Shown: positions 8,994 through 16,744 of the stretch, one piece after another
Numbering within the stretch: position 1 is the stretch's first letter
How the letters are laid out: each line of letters begins with the position of its first letter
The notes under the pieces: model-generated
Databases searched by the model: none
What the model saw: only the letters and a program-made list of their open reading frames with translations
Told to the model about the DNA's origin: nothing
Assembly: GCF_003416895.1 (NCBI RefSeq)
Contig: NZ_QVIO01000001.1
Coordinates: 1,116,001-1,180,000 of the forward strand
Length of the DNA stretch: 64,000 bases
Origin: Duganella sp. BJB476
GTDB taxonomy: Bacteria > Pseudomonadota > Gammaproteobacteria > Burkholderiales > Burkholderiaceae_D
Direction: 5' to 3'
Made by a program: the position numbers and the translations under genes

Positions 8994-10325
8994 ATGAAGC
9001 AAGGCGACACCCGCACCGACGCCGCTTGGCTGGAGGCCCACTGGATGCCGTTCTCCGGCAACCGCAATTTCAAGGCCGATCCGCGCATCATCGTCGGCGC
9101 GCAGGGCAGCTACTACACCGACGCCGACGGCCGCCGTATTTTCGACGGCCTGTCGGGCCTGTGGTGCAGCGGCCTCGGTCACGGCCACCCGAAGATCACC
9201 GAAGCCGTCAGCCGGCAGATGGCAACGTTGGACTACGCGCCGGCCTTCCAGTTCGGCCATCCGCAGTCGTTCGCGCTGGCCAACCGGCTGAAGGAGCTGA
9301 CGCCGGATGGACTCGATTACGTCTTCTTCACCGGCTCCGGCTCGGAAGCGGCGGACACCTCGCTGAAGATGGCGCGTGCCTACTGGCGCGCCAAGGGGCA
9401 GGCCAGCAAGACTGTGCTGATCGGCCGCGAGAAGGGCTACCACGGCGTTAATTTCGGCGGCATTTCCGTCGGCGGCATCGCCGGCAACCGCAAGATGTTC
9501 GGCCAGGGCATCCAGGCCGACCACCTGCCGCACACCCAGCTGAAGCAGAACGCCTTCTCGCGCGGCATGCCCGAGCATGGCATCGAACTGGCGGACGAGT
9601 TGCTCGACCTGATCGCGCTGCATGACGCATCGAATATCGCCGCAGTCATCGTCGAGCCGTTCTCCGGATCTGCCGGCGTGGTGATCCCGCCGAAAGGCTA
9701 TCTGCAGCGCCTGCGCCAGATCTGCGACGCACACAACATCCTGCTGATTTTCGACGAAGTCATTACCGGCTTCGGCCGCGTTGGCGCCTACACCGCCGCG
9801 CAGGCCTTCGGCGTCACGCCGGACATCATGAACCTTGCCAAGCAAGTGACCAACGGCGCCCAGCCGCTCGGCGCCGTGCTGGCCTCGAAGGAAATCTACG
9901 ACACCTTCATGGCTAACGGCGGTCCGGAATACATGGTCGAGTTCGCGCACGGCTATACCTACTCGGCGCACCCGGTCGCCTGCGCGGCGGGCCTGACGGC
10001 GCTGGATGTGCTGGTCAGCGAGCAGATGATCGAGCGGGTGCAGGGCCTGGCGCCGCATTTCGAAGACGCCGTGCACGGCCTCAAGGGCAGCAAGCACGTC
10101 ACCGACATCCGCAACATCGGCCTGGCCGCCGGCCTGACCATCGCGGCACTGCCGGGCGAACCGGCGCGCCGACCGTACGAGATCGCCATGAAGTGCTGGC
10201 GCAAAGGCTTTTACGTACGCTACGGCGGCGACACCATCCAGCTGGCGCCGCCGTTCATTTCCACCCCGGCCGAGATCGATAGCCTGGTCTCCGCACTGGG
10301 CGAAGCCATCCATGAAACCGCTTGA
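8994..10325 (+). CDS. Omega-amino acid:pyruvate aminotransferase (beta-alanine--pyruvate type)
   Basis: A class III PLP aminotransferase of 443 residues whose start and core ('LEAHWMPFSGNRNFK', 'GLSGLWCSGLGHGHP', 'FFTGSGSEAADTSLKMARAY') are typical of bacterial omega-amino acid:pyruvate aminotransferases. The PLP lysine is Lys283 in 'NLAKQVTNGAQPLG'. The start has AGGAG 8 bases upstream. It should convert beta-alanine (or another omega-amine) and pyruvate into malonate semialdehyde and alanine. mmsA follows after 25 bases and can take the semialdehyde on to acetyl-CoA. Taurine or other omega-amines are alternative substrates within the family; the mmsA neighbour favours beta-alanine. Confidence 0.88.
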   Translation: MKQGDTRTDAAWLEAHWMPFSGNRNFKADPRIIVGAQGSYYTDADGRRIFDGLSGLWCSGLGHGHPKITEAVSRQMATLDYAPAFQFGHPQSFALANRLKELTPDGLDYVFFTGSGSEAADTSLKMARAYWRAKGQASKTVLIGREKGYHGVNFGGISVGGIAGNRKMFGQGIQADHLPHTQLKQNAFSRGMPEHGIELADELLDLIALHDASNIAAVIVEPFSGSAGVVIPPKGYLQRLRQICDAHNILLIFDEVITGFGRVGAYTAAQAFGVTPDIMNLAKQVTNGAQPLGAVLASKEIYDTFMANGGPEYMVEFAHGYTYSAHPVACAAGLTALDVLVSEQMIERVQGLAPHFEDAVHGLKGSKHVTDIRNIGLAAGLTIAALPGEPARRPYEIAMKCWRKGFYVRYGGDTIQLAPPFISTPAEIDSLVSALGEAIHETA

Positions 10326-10350
10326 CGCAAACTAAACAGGAACATCGCAT

Positions 10351-11859
10351 ATGGAATCGAACAACCTCATCGGCCACTTGATCGACGGCCAGGACGTCTA
10401 CGGCACCGGCCGTTCGCAATACGTCTACAACCCGGCCACCGGCGCGGCGGAAAAGCGCGTGCTGCTGGCCGACCGTCAAACAGTCGAAGCCGCCATCGCC
10501 TCGGCCCAGGCCGCGTTTCCGGCCTGGCGCAACACGCCGCCGCTGAAGCGCGCGCGTGTCATGAGCAACTTGAAGCAGCTGCTGGAACAACACGCCGACG
10601 AGATCTGCCAGCTCATCACGGCCGAGCATGGCAAAGTGCTCAGCGACGCCATGGGCGAGCTGCAGCGCGGCATCGAGAACATCGAATACGCCAGCTACGC
10701 GCCGGAGCTTCTGAAGGGCGAGCACAGCAAGAATGCCGGCCCGTCCATCGATTCGTGGAGCGAGATGCAGCCGCTGGGCGTGGTGGCCGGCATCACGCCG
10801 TTCAACTTCCCGGCGATGGTGCCTTTGTGGATGTGGCCGCTGGCCATCGCCTGCGGCAACACCTTCGTGCTCAAGCCGTCGGAGCGCGATCCTTCGTCCA
10901 CCTTGCTGATCGCCCGCCTGGCGCAGGAGGCGGGCTTGCCGCCGGGCGTGCTCAACGTCGTCAACGGCGACAAGGAAGCGGTCGATACGCTGTTGCTCGA
11001 TACGCGCGTACAGGCGGTCAGCTTCGTCGGCTCGACCCCGATAGCCCAGTACATTTACGCCACCGGCACCGCGCAGGGCAAACGCATCCAGGCGCTGGGC
11101 GGCGCCAAGAATCATGCCGTCGTCATGCCGGACGCCGACATCCCGCAAGCGGTGAGCGCATTGATGGGCGCGGCCTACGGTTCCTGCGGCGAGCGCTGCA
11201 TGGCGATCCCGCTGCTGGTGGCGGTAGGCGACGCGACGGCCGACGCCCTGATCGCCGGCCTGCGCACCGAGATCGGCAAGATGCGTGTCGGCCCCGGCAA
11301 CGATGCGCGCAGCGACATGGGGCCGCTGGTCACGCGCCAGCACTACGACAAGGTGCGTGGCTATGTGGCGAACGGCGTGGCCGAAGGCGCGACGCTGCTG
11401 GTCGACGGCCGCGAGATCGAACTGCCGAAGGGCTACGAGGACGGCTACTACCTCGGCCCGTGCTTGTTCGACCACGTCACGCCGAACATGCGCATCTACC
11501 AGGAGGAGATCTTCGGTCCAGTGCTGGGCGTGGTGCGGGTGGCCTCGCTGCAGGCGGCGATGGACCTGATCGACGCGCACGAGTACGGCAACGGCACCTG
11601 CATCTTCACCCGCGACGGAGAAGCGGCGCGCTACTTCAGTGATGGCATCCAGGTCGGCATGGTGGGCGTGAACGTGCCGCTGCCGGTGCCGGTGGCCTAT
11701 CACTCCTTCGGCGGCTGGAAGCGTTCGCTGTTTGGCGACTTGGGCGCGTATGGCCCGGACGGCGTGCGCTTCTACACCCGGCGCAAGACGATCACCCAGC
11801 GCTGGCCTTCCGCCGGGTTGCGCGAAGCCGCGGTGTTCAGCTTCCCGTCGAACCAGTAA
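10351..11859 (+). CDS. mmsA: CoA-acylating (methyl)malonate-semialdehyde dehydrogenase
   Basis: A 502-residue ALDH-superfamily enzyme of the CoA-dependent MMSDH group: 'GVVAGITPFNFPAMVPLWMW', 'SFVGSTPIAQYIY', 'ALGGAKNHAVVMPDAD', and the subgroup's 'GERCMA' with catalytic Cys283, where ordinary ALDHs have GQxC. These enzymes turn malonate semialdehyde into acetyl-CoA, or methylmalonate semialdehyde into propionyl-CoA, releasing CO2. Directly after the omega-aminotransferase it most likely finishes beta-alanine breakdown. A role in valine or inositol catabolism is less likely, as none of those genes is nearby. Confidence 0.92.
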   Translation: MESNNLIGHLIDGQDVYGTGRSQYVYNPATGAAEKRVLLADRQTVEAAIASAQAAFPAWRNTPPLKRARVMSNLKQLLEQHADEICQLITAEHGKVLSDAMGELQRGIENIEYASYAPELLKGEHSKNAGPSIDSWSEMQPLGVVAGITPFNFPAMVPLWMWPLAIACGNTFVLKPSERDPSSTLLIARLAQEAGLPPGVLNVVNGDKEAVDTLLLDTRVQAVSFVGSTPIAQYIYATGTAQGKRIQALGGAKNHAVVMPDADIPQAVSALMGAAYGSCGERCMAIPLLVAVGDATADALIAGLRTEIGKMRVGPGNDARSDMGPLVTRQHYDKVRGYVANGVAEGATLLVDGREIELPKGYEDGYYLGPCLFDHVTPNMRIYQEEIFGPVLGVVRVASLQAAMDLIDAHEYGNGTCIFTRDGEAARYFSDGIQVGMVGVNVPLPVPVAYHSFGGWKRSLFGDLGAYGPDGVRFYTRRKTITQRWPSAGLREAAVFSFPSNQ

Positions 11860-11922
11860 GGAGTCGAACTCGCGCCTGAGCGGCAGGTCTAATTGATCTC
11901 GACAATTAACTCTGGAGACATC

Positions 11923-12285
11923 ATGAAGAACCCTGCTGGCAAGCTTGTCCTCCTGGCGTTCATGGGGGCCGTGGCGGCGCACGAGGCGGGCGCCGTTGCG
12001 CTTTACTGGACCAAGACTCCCGTCAAGAGCGGCTCCGTTAAAACATGCCTGGGATTCGCGTCCGACGCCATGCGGGGCACTGGCATGCAGGGCATACGGG
12101 TATCGAGCATGGAGGTAGCCGGTTCGCGTGGCAATGCCTACGTTGCCATCACCTGCGTCAACACGGCGCCACGTGCAACGGCGGTCGTCATGGTAGCGGG
12201 TAACGAATTGGGAGAAACGCGTCAGCTCAGCGAAGAGCTGCAGAAGAAAATCGCCGGCATCACCCTGATCGACGACTCGCAATAA
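11923..12285 (+). CDS. Small secreted protein of unknown function
   Basis: A 120-residue protein; the ATG at 11923 follows TGGAGA at a suitable distance, so I prefer it to an upstream in-frame TTG. The N-terminus (MKNPAGKLVLLAFMGAVAA) is a signal peptide, probably cleaved around residue 21-24. The mature part has two cysteines ('VKTCLGFA' and 'AITCVN'), which could form a disulfide, and a stretch of hydrophobic beta-strand character ('ATAVVMVAG'). I do not recognise a family. It sits 63 bases after mmsA in the same direction and may be its own unit. Confidence 0.7.
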   Translation: MKNPAGKLVLLAFMGAVAAHEAGAVALYWTKTPVKSGSVKTCLGFASDAMRGTGMQGIRVSSMEVAGSRGNAYVAITCVNTAPRATAVVMVAGNELGETRQLSEELQKKIAGITLIDDSQ

Positions 12286-12313
12286 CCGTCCGGTCGGGAT
12301 ACCGTTCAAGCTA

Positions 12314-12344
12314 GCCCCGCCGCTCCTGCTGGAGTGAGTGGGGC
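12314..12344. terminator. Possible hairpin after the small secreted protein gene
   Basis: GCCCC (12314-12318) can pair with GGGGC (12340-12344), with an inner CTCC/GGAG helix. There is no T-run, so a terminator role is only tentative. It lies between the small secreted gene and the next promoter region. Confidence 0.3.
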
Positions 12345-12462
12345 GCTCGCGTTCGCGTGTTCGCATGGCAGCCGCAGCTGTCGTAAAAAAGCGAATAAAA
12401 GATCAGTTATTTCAAAAGTATTTGCGGACTTGATCCTCTTTTCAGGTACTATTTTTCAAAAG

Positions 12463-12478
12463 CCGACTAATTGTTCGG
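12463..12478. promoter_or_regulatory. Imperfect palindrome upstream of the 12511 gene, candidate repressor site
   Basis: CCGACTAATTGTTCGG is a 12-of-16 palindrome about 30 bases before the ribosome-binding site. A similar element stands before the 15323 gene (15264-15281); both end in TTRTTCGGTT. A weak sigma-70 match (TTGCGG, 19 bases, TACTAT at 12447-12452) would place the palindrome just downstream of the start point, as for a repressor. The TetR protein at 29240 is the obvious candidate, by inference only. Confidence 0.35.
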
Positions 12479-12510
12479 TTTATGGCGCAAACAATAAAGG
12501 AGCACTACCA

Positions 12511-13716
12511 ATGGCAAAGAAGGCAATCATCTCCATCCTGGGCGGCGGCGGCATGATGGGGCAGGGCATCATCCGTGACCTGCTGTCCGACCGCAGCATT
12601 GTCGAGATCGGCGAAGTAAGGGTATTCGACAGCGACCGCAGCCGCATGACGGCCCTGCGCGACGAACTGGGCGATGCCCGCCTGACCCTGCACGACCTGG
12701 ATGTGGCCGATCCGACGGCCTTGGCGCGCGCGCTGGCCGGTTCCGACATTTGCGTCAACTCCGTGCCGACGCTGGCCGGACACCAGATGGCGATCTTCGA
12801 AGCCGCGCTCGGGGCCCGCGTCGACTACGTGGACCTGGGCGGCCTGGGCACCTACACCGTCAAGCAGCTGCAATGGCAGCAGCGTTTCCGTGACGCCGGC
12901 GTGGTGGCGGTGCTGGGCGTGGGCGCCGACCCTGGCATGTCGAACGTGATCTGCCGCGCCGTGGCCGACGAGCTGGACGAGATCGACAGCATCAACCTGT
13001 ACTGGGCCGCGACCCTGACCGGCGATGAGAATCCGGTGCTGGTGCCGCCGTACAGTGTGTCGACCGTGCTGGCCGAGTATGCCCATCCATGTCTGCAGTT
13101 CCTCGATGGCCGCCATGTCGAATGCGCGCCGCAGACCGGCACCGAAACCATCGACCTGCCGGCGCCGTGGGGCCGTTGCGAGTTCATGTACTCAATCCAC
13201 TCCGAGCAGCTGACCGTGCCGCTGGCCGACGGCATCCGCGAAAAAGGCATCAAGGAATTCACCTGGAAGCTGCACCTGCCGCATCGCGAGCATGAGGCGT
13301 GGGTAGGGCTGGTCAAGGCCGGCTTCGGCGACTTCGACCGCACGGTGGACATCAACGGCGTAGCGGTGCGTCCGCTTGACGTGCTCAACGCCGTCATCCA
13401 GCGCAACATCGCGGAGAACCAGGAACGCATCCCGCGGCAGAAAAGCCACGAGATCCACTTCGCCATCGGCCGTGGCCGCGTTGGCGGCAAGGCCGCGACG
13501 GCACGCTGCCAGGTCATCGTCCGTCCCAACGCCATGTACGAAGGCTATGTGGATGCGGCCACTTCGATGAACGCTTCGATCGCGGTGCAACTGATGCTGA
13601 GTGAGCCGCGCCGTCCTGGCGTGTATGCGCCGGAAGCGTACTTCAACGCTGTCAGCTATTTCCGCGAAGCCGAGAAGCGCGAGTTCGACATCACCATGAC
13701 GCGCGACATCGGCTGA
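12511..13716 (+). CDS. Saccharopine dehydrogenase-family NAD(P)-dependent oxidoreductase
   Basis: A 401-residue cytoplasmic enzyme; AAAGGAG at 12496-12502 fixes the ATG at 12511, although the frame is open further upstream. The N-terminal Rossmann fold opens with 'ISILGGGGMMGQGIIRDLL'. The middle has the family's 'GVGADPGMSNVICRAVADEL' segment, where the C-terminal substrate domain begins. Related enzymes include saccharopine reductase, lysine 6-dehydrogenase and carboxy(nor)spermidine dehydrogenase, all acting on imines between amino acids and aminoaldehydes or on terminal amines. An aldehyde dehydrogenase follows after 17 bases, so this enzyme probably feeds it an aminoaldehyde or semialdehyde. 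The substrate is unknown. Confidence 0.8.
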   Translation: MAKKAIISILGGGGMMGQGIIRDLLSDRSIVEIGEVRVFDSDRSRMTALRDELGDARLTLHDLDVADPTALARALAGSDICVNSVPTLAGHQMAIFEAALGARVDYVDLGGLGTYTVKQLQWQQRFRDAGVVAVLGVGADPGMSNVICRAVADELDEIDSINLYWAATLTGDENPVLVPPYSVSTVLAEYAHPCLQFLDGRHVECAPQTGTETIDLPAPWGRCEFMYSIHSEQLTVPLADGIREKGIKEFTWKLHLPHREHEAWVGLVKAGFGDFDRTVDINGVAVRPLDVLNAVIQRNIAENQERIPRQKSHEIHFAIGRGRVGGKAATARCQVIVRPNAMYEGYVDAATSMNASIAVQLMLSEPRRPGVYAPEAYFNAVSYFREAEKREFDITMTRDIG

Positions 13717-13733
13717 GCGGACGGAGAGCAACC

Positions 13734-15227
13734 ATGCGCAACCTGCTTTATATCGACGGCGCCCTGGTCGAACCGGCCCGCGGCGGATTCCTGGAGGTGA
13801 TCGATCCGGCCACCGGCGATTGCTTCGCGCTGGCCGCCGCCGCGACCGAGGCCGATGTTGATGCCGCCGTGGCCGCCGCCCGTCGCGCCTTCGACCACGG
13901 TCCTTGGCCGCGCATGCCGGCCGCCCAGCGCGCCGCCGTGCTGCGGCTGGTGGCCGGCGCCATCCGCACTGACCTGGAGGAACTGGCGACGCTGGAAATG
14001 CGCGACAACGGCAAGCCACTGAAGGAAGCACGCGGCGACATCGCCGACGCCGCCTACTGCTTCGACTACTACGCCGGCATGGCCGAACAGGTCGAGGCCG
14101 AAGGCGAAGCAGCCCACGATGTTGGCGACGACCGCTTCCATTGCAAGGTACGCAAGGAGCCGCTGGGCGTGGTGGGCGCGATCACACCGTGGAACTTCCC
14201 GCTGCTGATGGCGGCGTGGAAGGTGGCGCCGGCGCTGGCGGCCGGTTGCTGCGTGGTGCTCAAGCCGTCCGAGCTGTGTCCGCTGACGTGCGGCGCGCTG
14301 GCGCACTACCTGCACGAGGCGGGATTGCCGGCGGGAGCATTCAACCTGTTGACGGGGACAGGGCCGGATGCCGGCGTCCCGTTGAGCATGCATGCAGGTG
14401 TCGACAAGCTGGCCTTCACCGGCTCGCAGGCGACCGGCACGCGGGTGATGCAGGCGGCGGCGCCAGGCATCCGCAACGTCAGCCTGGAGCTGGGCGGCAA
14501 ATCTCCCTTCGTCGTTTTTGCCGACTGCGATCTGGACAAGGCAGTCGAGTGGATACAGTTCGGCGTGTTCTGGAACCAGGGGCAGATTTGTTCCGCCACC
14601 TCGCGCCTGCTGGTGGAGCGGCCGATCTACGAGGCTTTGCTGGCGCGGCTGGTCGCGGCGGCAAAACGCATCCTGATCGGTCCCGGCGATCTCGATGGCG
14701 TGCAGATGGGGCCCATCGTGTCGGATGCGCAGCGGCGCCGGGTACTGGAAGGTATCGAACGCGGCCGGGCAGAAGGCGCCCGCCTGGTCAGCGGCGGTTG
14801 CAGTCCGCCGCAACTGGTGCGCGGCTATTTCGTGCAACCGACGATCTTCGCCGACGTCCCGCTCGACAGCTGGATCTGGCGCGAAGAAGTGTTCGGGCCG
14901 GTGTTGTGCGTGCGGCCGTTCGATACCGAAGCCGAAGCGATTGCCGTCGCCAACGACAGTCGCTTCGGCCTGGCCGGGGCGGTGATGTCGGCCGACCTGG
15001 AACGGTGCGAGCGGGTGGCTAAAGCACTGCGCGCAGGCGTGGTGTGGATCAACTGCTCGCAGCCGACCTTTACCCAATTGCCGTGGGGTGGCTACAAGGC
15101 CTCCGGCATCGGCCGCGAGCTGGGACGGCACGGCTACGAGGCCTATCTGGAGGTGAAGCAGATCACCCGCTTCGACGCCAACGCGGACTGGAACTGGTAC
15201 CAGCCGGCGGCAGTGATAAGCAAATAG
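13734..15227 (+). CDS. Aldehyde dehydrogenase, betaine-aldehyde/aminoaldehyde type
   Basis: A 497-residue NAD(P)-dependent ALDH: 'ITPWNFPLLMAAWKVAPALA', 'FTGSQATGTRV', the Glu in 'LELGGKSPF', and nucleophile Cys286 in 'NQGQICSATS'. The C-terminal 'INCSQPTFTQLPWGGYKASG' is characteristic of the betaine-aldehyde/omega-aminoaldehyde dehydrogenase group. Those enzymes oxidise 3-aminopropanal and 4-aminobutanal, from polyamine breakdown, to beta-alanine and GABA. The nearby gabTD and omega-aminotransferase/mmsA pairs consume exactly those products, which supports a polyamine-type role. Betaine aldehyde itself is less likely, as no choline genes are present. Confidence 0.82.
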   Translation: MRNLLYIDGALVEPARGGFLEVIDPATGDCFALAAAATEADVDAAVAAARRAFDHGPWPRMPAAQRAAVLRLVAGAIRTDLEELATLEMRDNGKPLKEARGDIADAAYCFDYYAGMAEQVEAEGEAAHDVGDDRFHCKVRKEPLGVVGAITPWNFPLLMAAWKVAPALAAGCCVVLKPSELCPLTCGALAHYLHEAGLPAGAFNLLTGTGPDAGVPLSMHAGVDKLAFTGSQATGTRVMQAAAPGIRNVSLELGGKSPFVVFADCDLDKAVEWIQFGVFWNQGQICSATSRLLVERPIYEALLARLVAAAKRILIGPGDLDGVQMGPIVSDAQRRRVLEGIERGRAEGARLVSGGCSPPQLVRGYFVQPTIFADVPLDSWIWREEVFGPVLCVRPFDTEAEAIAVANDSRFGLAGAVMSADLERCERVAKALRAGVVWINCSQPTFTQLPWGGYKASGIGRELGRHGYEAYLEVKQITRFDANADWNWYQPAAVISK

Positions 15228-15263
15228 TCCAATTTACAACGCTGTACAAAAAACGTGTAGAAA

Positions 15264-15281
15264 ACTGAATATTTATTCGGT
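15264..15281. promoter_or_regulatory. Palindrome before the first envelope module, candidate operator
   Basis: ACTGAATATTTATTCGGT is a 14-of-18 palindrome in the AT-rich 95-bp gap before the 15323 gene. It shares TTATTCGGTTAT with the element at 12463 (TTGTTCGGTTTAT). TATAGT at 15282-15287, immediately downstream, could be a -10 box; no convincing -35 is visible. A shared repressor for the two promoters is inference. Confidence 0.35.
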
Positions 15282-15322
15282 TATAGTCTGCACATAAAAA
15301 TAATCCAATCGGAGACAAGAAG

Positions 15323-16717
15323 ATGGCTAAGCAAACACCTTACGGCGTCATGCGCCGCTTGATACTCGGCGGCTTGTGGCTGGCCGGCACCAGCGGCGCG
15401 GCAATGGCCGCCGACGCGACCCAGCTCGGCACCACGCTGACCCCGCTGGGCGCGGAGATGGCAGGCAGCAAGGACGGCCGCATCCCGGCCTGGAAAAACG
15501 AAGTCCAGTCCACCGACGGCTGGGCCTGGGGCAAGCCGCGCAAGGAATTCTGGAAATACAAGAGCGACGCATCGCAGTACACCATCAACGCCGCCAACAT
15601 GGCCCAGCACGCCGACGTGCTGACGCCGGGCCAGATGGCGCTGCTGAAACAGAATCCCGGTTTCCAGATGGACGTCTACCCGACCCGCCGCAGCTGCGGC
15701 GCGCCGGACTTTGTCGCCGACAACACCCGCAAGAACGTCGCCACCGCCAAGATGGGCGCCGACGGCTGGAGCCTGAAGGCCGCCGTCGTGCCAGGCATTC
15801 CATTCCCGCTGCCGACCACCGGCGCGCAGGCAATGATGAACATGAAGATGCGCTATCGCGGCGTTGGTGTCGAATACCAGAACGGCTACACCATGGTATC
15901 GCCACGACGCGGCAGCGAAGACTGGATCATGGCCGGCTACGAACAGAACTACTTTTTCCCGGCAGGGAAGAAGGGCTCGTTCAACCTGAGCGACATCGGC
16001 AACATCGAGTACTACACCTACTTCACCTACAAGTCGCCGGCCGCGCTGGCTGGCCAGGCGCTGGCCGCCAACGTCTTGCTCGACAATCCGAGCAGCGAAA
16101 CCTTTTACTATTTCCCCGGCCAACGCCGCGTGCGTCGCTTGCCGGCCTATGCCTACGATGCACCGCAGATCGGTTTCGAGAACCAGTACTTGCTCGACGA
16201 GACCGCCATGTTCACCGGCACGCTGGATCGCTTCGACTGGAAGATCGTCGGCAAGAAGGAAGTGCTGGTTCCTTACAACGCTTTCGGCGCGTATGACTTC
16301 AAAGCCAAGATTGCGGACGTGGTCGGCCGCAATGCGCTGGCCGCCAGCGCCCGCCGCTACGAGCTGCACCGCGTGTGGGTGGTTGAGGCGACCGTGAAGC
16401 AGGGCGCGCGCCACGTGTCACCCAAGCGCACCTACTACCTCGATGAAGACAGCTGGAATGCGGTGTTGGCCGAAGACTATGACGTCCAGGGCGCGTTGTG
16501 GAAGGTCCGTGAAGGCTACCTGGTACCGGTCTATGAGACGGGGACTTGCGATGTGCTGGCCTTCAGCCAGTACAACCTGCCGGAAGGCCGCTACGTGTTC
16601 GACTTTACCACCGTCGGTGCCGGCGTCGACGTCAAGTGGCTGACGGAAAGTCGCGGCGAACGCACCAAAGCGTCCTTCTACACCTCAGAAAACTTGCGCG
16701 CCATCAGCGACCGCTGA
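15323..16717 (+). CDS. DUF1329 envelope protein (module A)
   Basis: A 464-residue protein with a basic start and hydrophobic signal peptide ending near 'GAAMAADATQLG'. The mature start 'LGTTLTPLGAEMAGSKDGR' is the hallmark of DUF1329, and 'FPGQRRVRRLPAYAYDAPQ', 'YNAFGAYDFKAK' and 'YYLDEDSWNAVLAEDYD' are conserved blocks, all present in the second copy at 52840. DUF1329 proteins are described as outer-membrane lipoprotein-sorting-like (LolA/LolB-type half-barrel) periplasmic proteins that usually sit beside DUF1302 proteins. No lipobox is seen, so it is probably soluble in the periplasm. It heads a four-gene set with DUF1302, an RND pump and a YCF48 propeller. GGAGACAAGAAG precedes the start. 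Confidence 0.85.
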   Translation: MAKQTPYGVMRRLILGGLWLAGTSGAAMAADATQLGTTLTPLGAEMAGSKDGRIPAWKNEVQSTDGWAWGKPRKEFWKYKSDASQYTINAANMAQHADVLTPGQMALLKQNPGFQMDVYPTRRSCGAPDFVADNTRKNVATAKMGADGWSLKAAVVPGIPFPLPTTGAQAMMNMKMRYRGVGVEYQNGYTMVSPRRGSEDWIMAGYEQNYFFPAGKKGSFNLSDIGNIEYYTYFTYKSPAALAGQALAANVLLDNPSSETFYYFPGQRRVRRLPAYAYDAPQIGFENQYLLDETAMFTGTLDRFDWKIVGKKEVLVPYNAFGAYDFKAKIADVVGRNALAASARRYELHRVWVVEATVKQGARHVSPKRTYYLDEDSWNAVLAEDYDVQGALWKVREGYLVPVYETGTCDVLAFSQYNLPEGRYVFDFTTVGAGVDVKWLTESRGERTKASFYTSENLRAISDR

Positions 16718-16744
16718 TCCGTCCACCACATTCCGGAGTTTTTT

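Noticed and set aside
10255..12366. A 703-residue minus-strand open frame
   Set aside because: It is antisense to mmsA and the small secreted gene and has shadow composition; mmsA has complete catalytic motifs.
12334..12510. N-terminal extension of the saccharopine-dehydrogenase-like protein
   Set aside because: AAAGGAG sits correctly before the ATG at 12511, which begins the Rossmann fold; the extension covers promoter-like AT-rich DNA.
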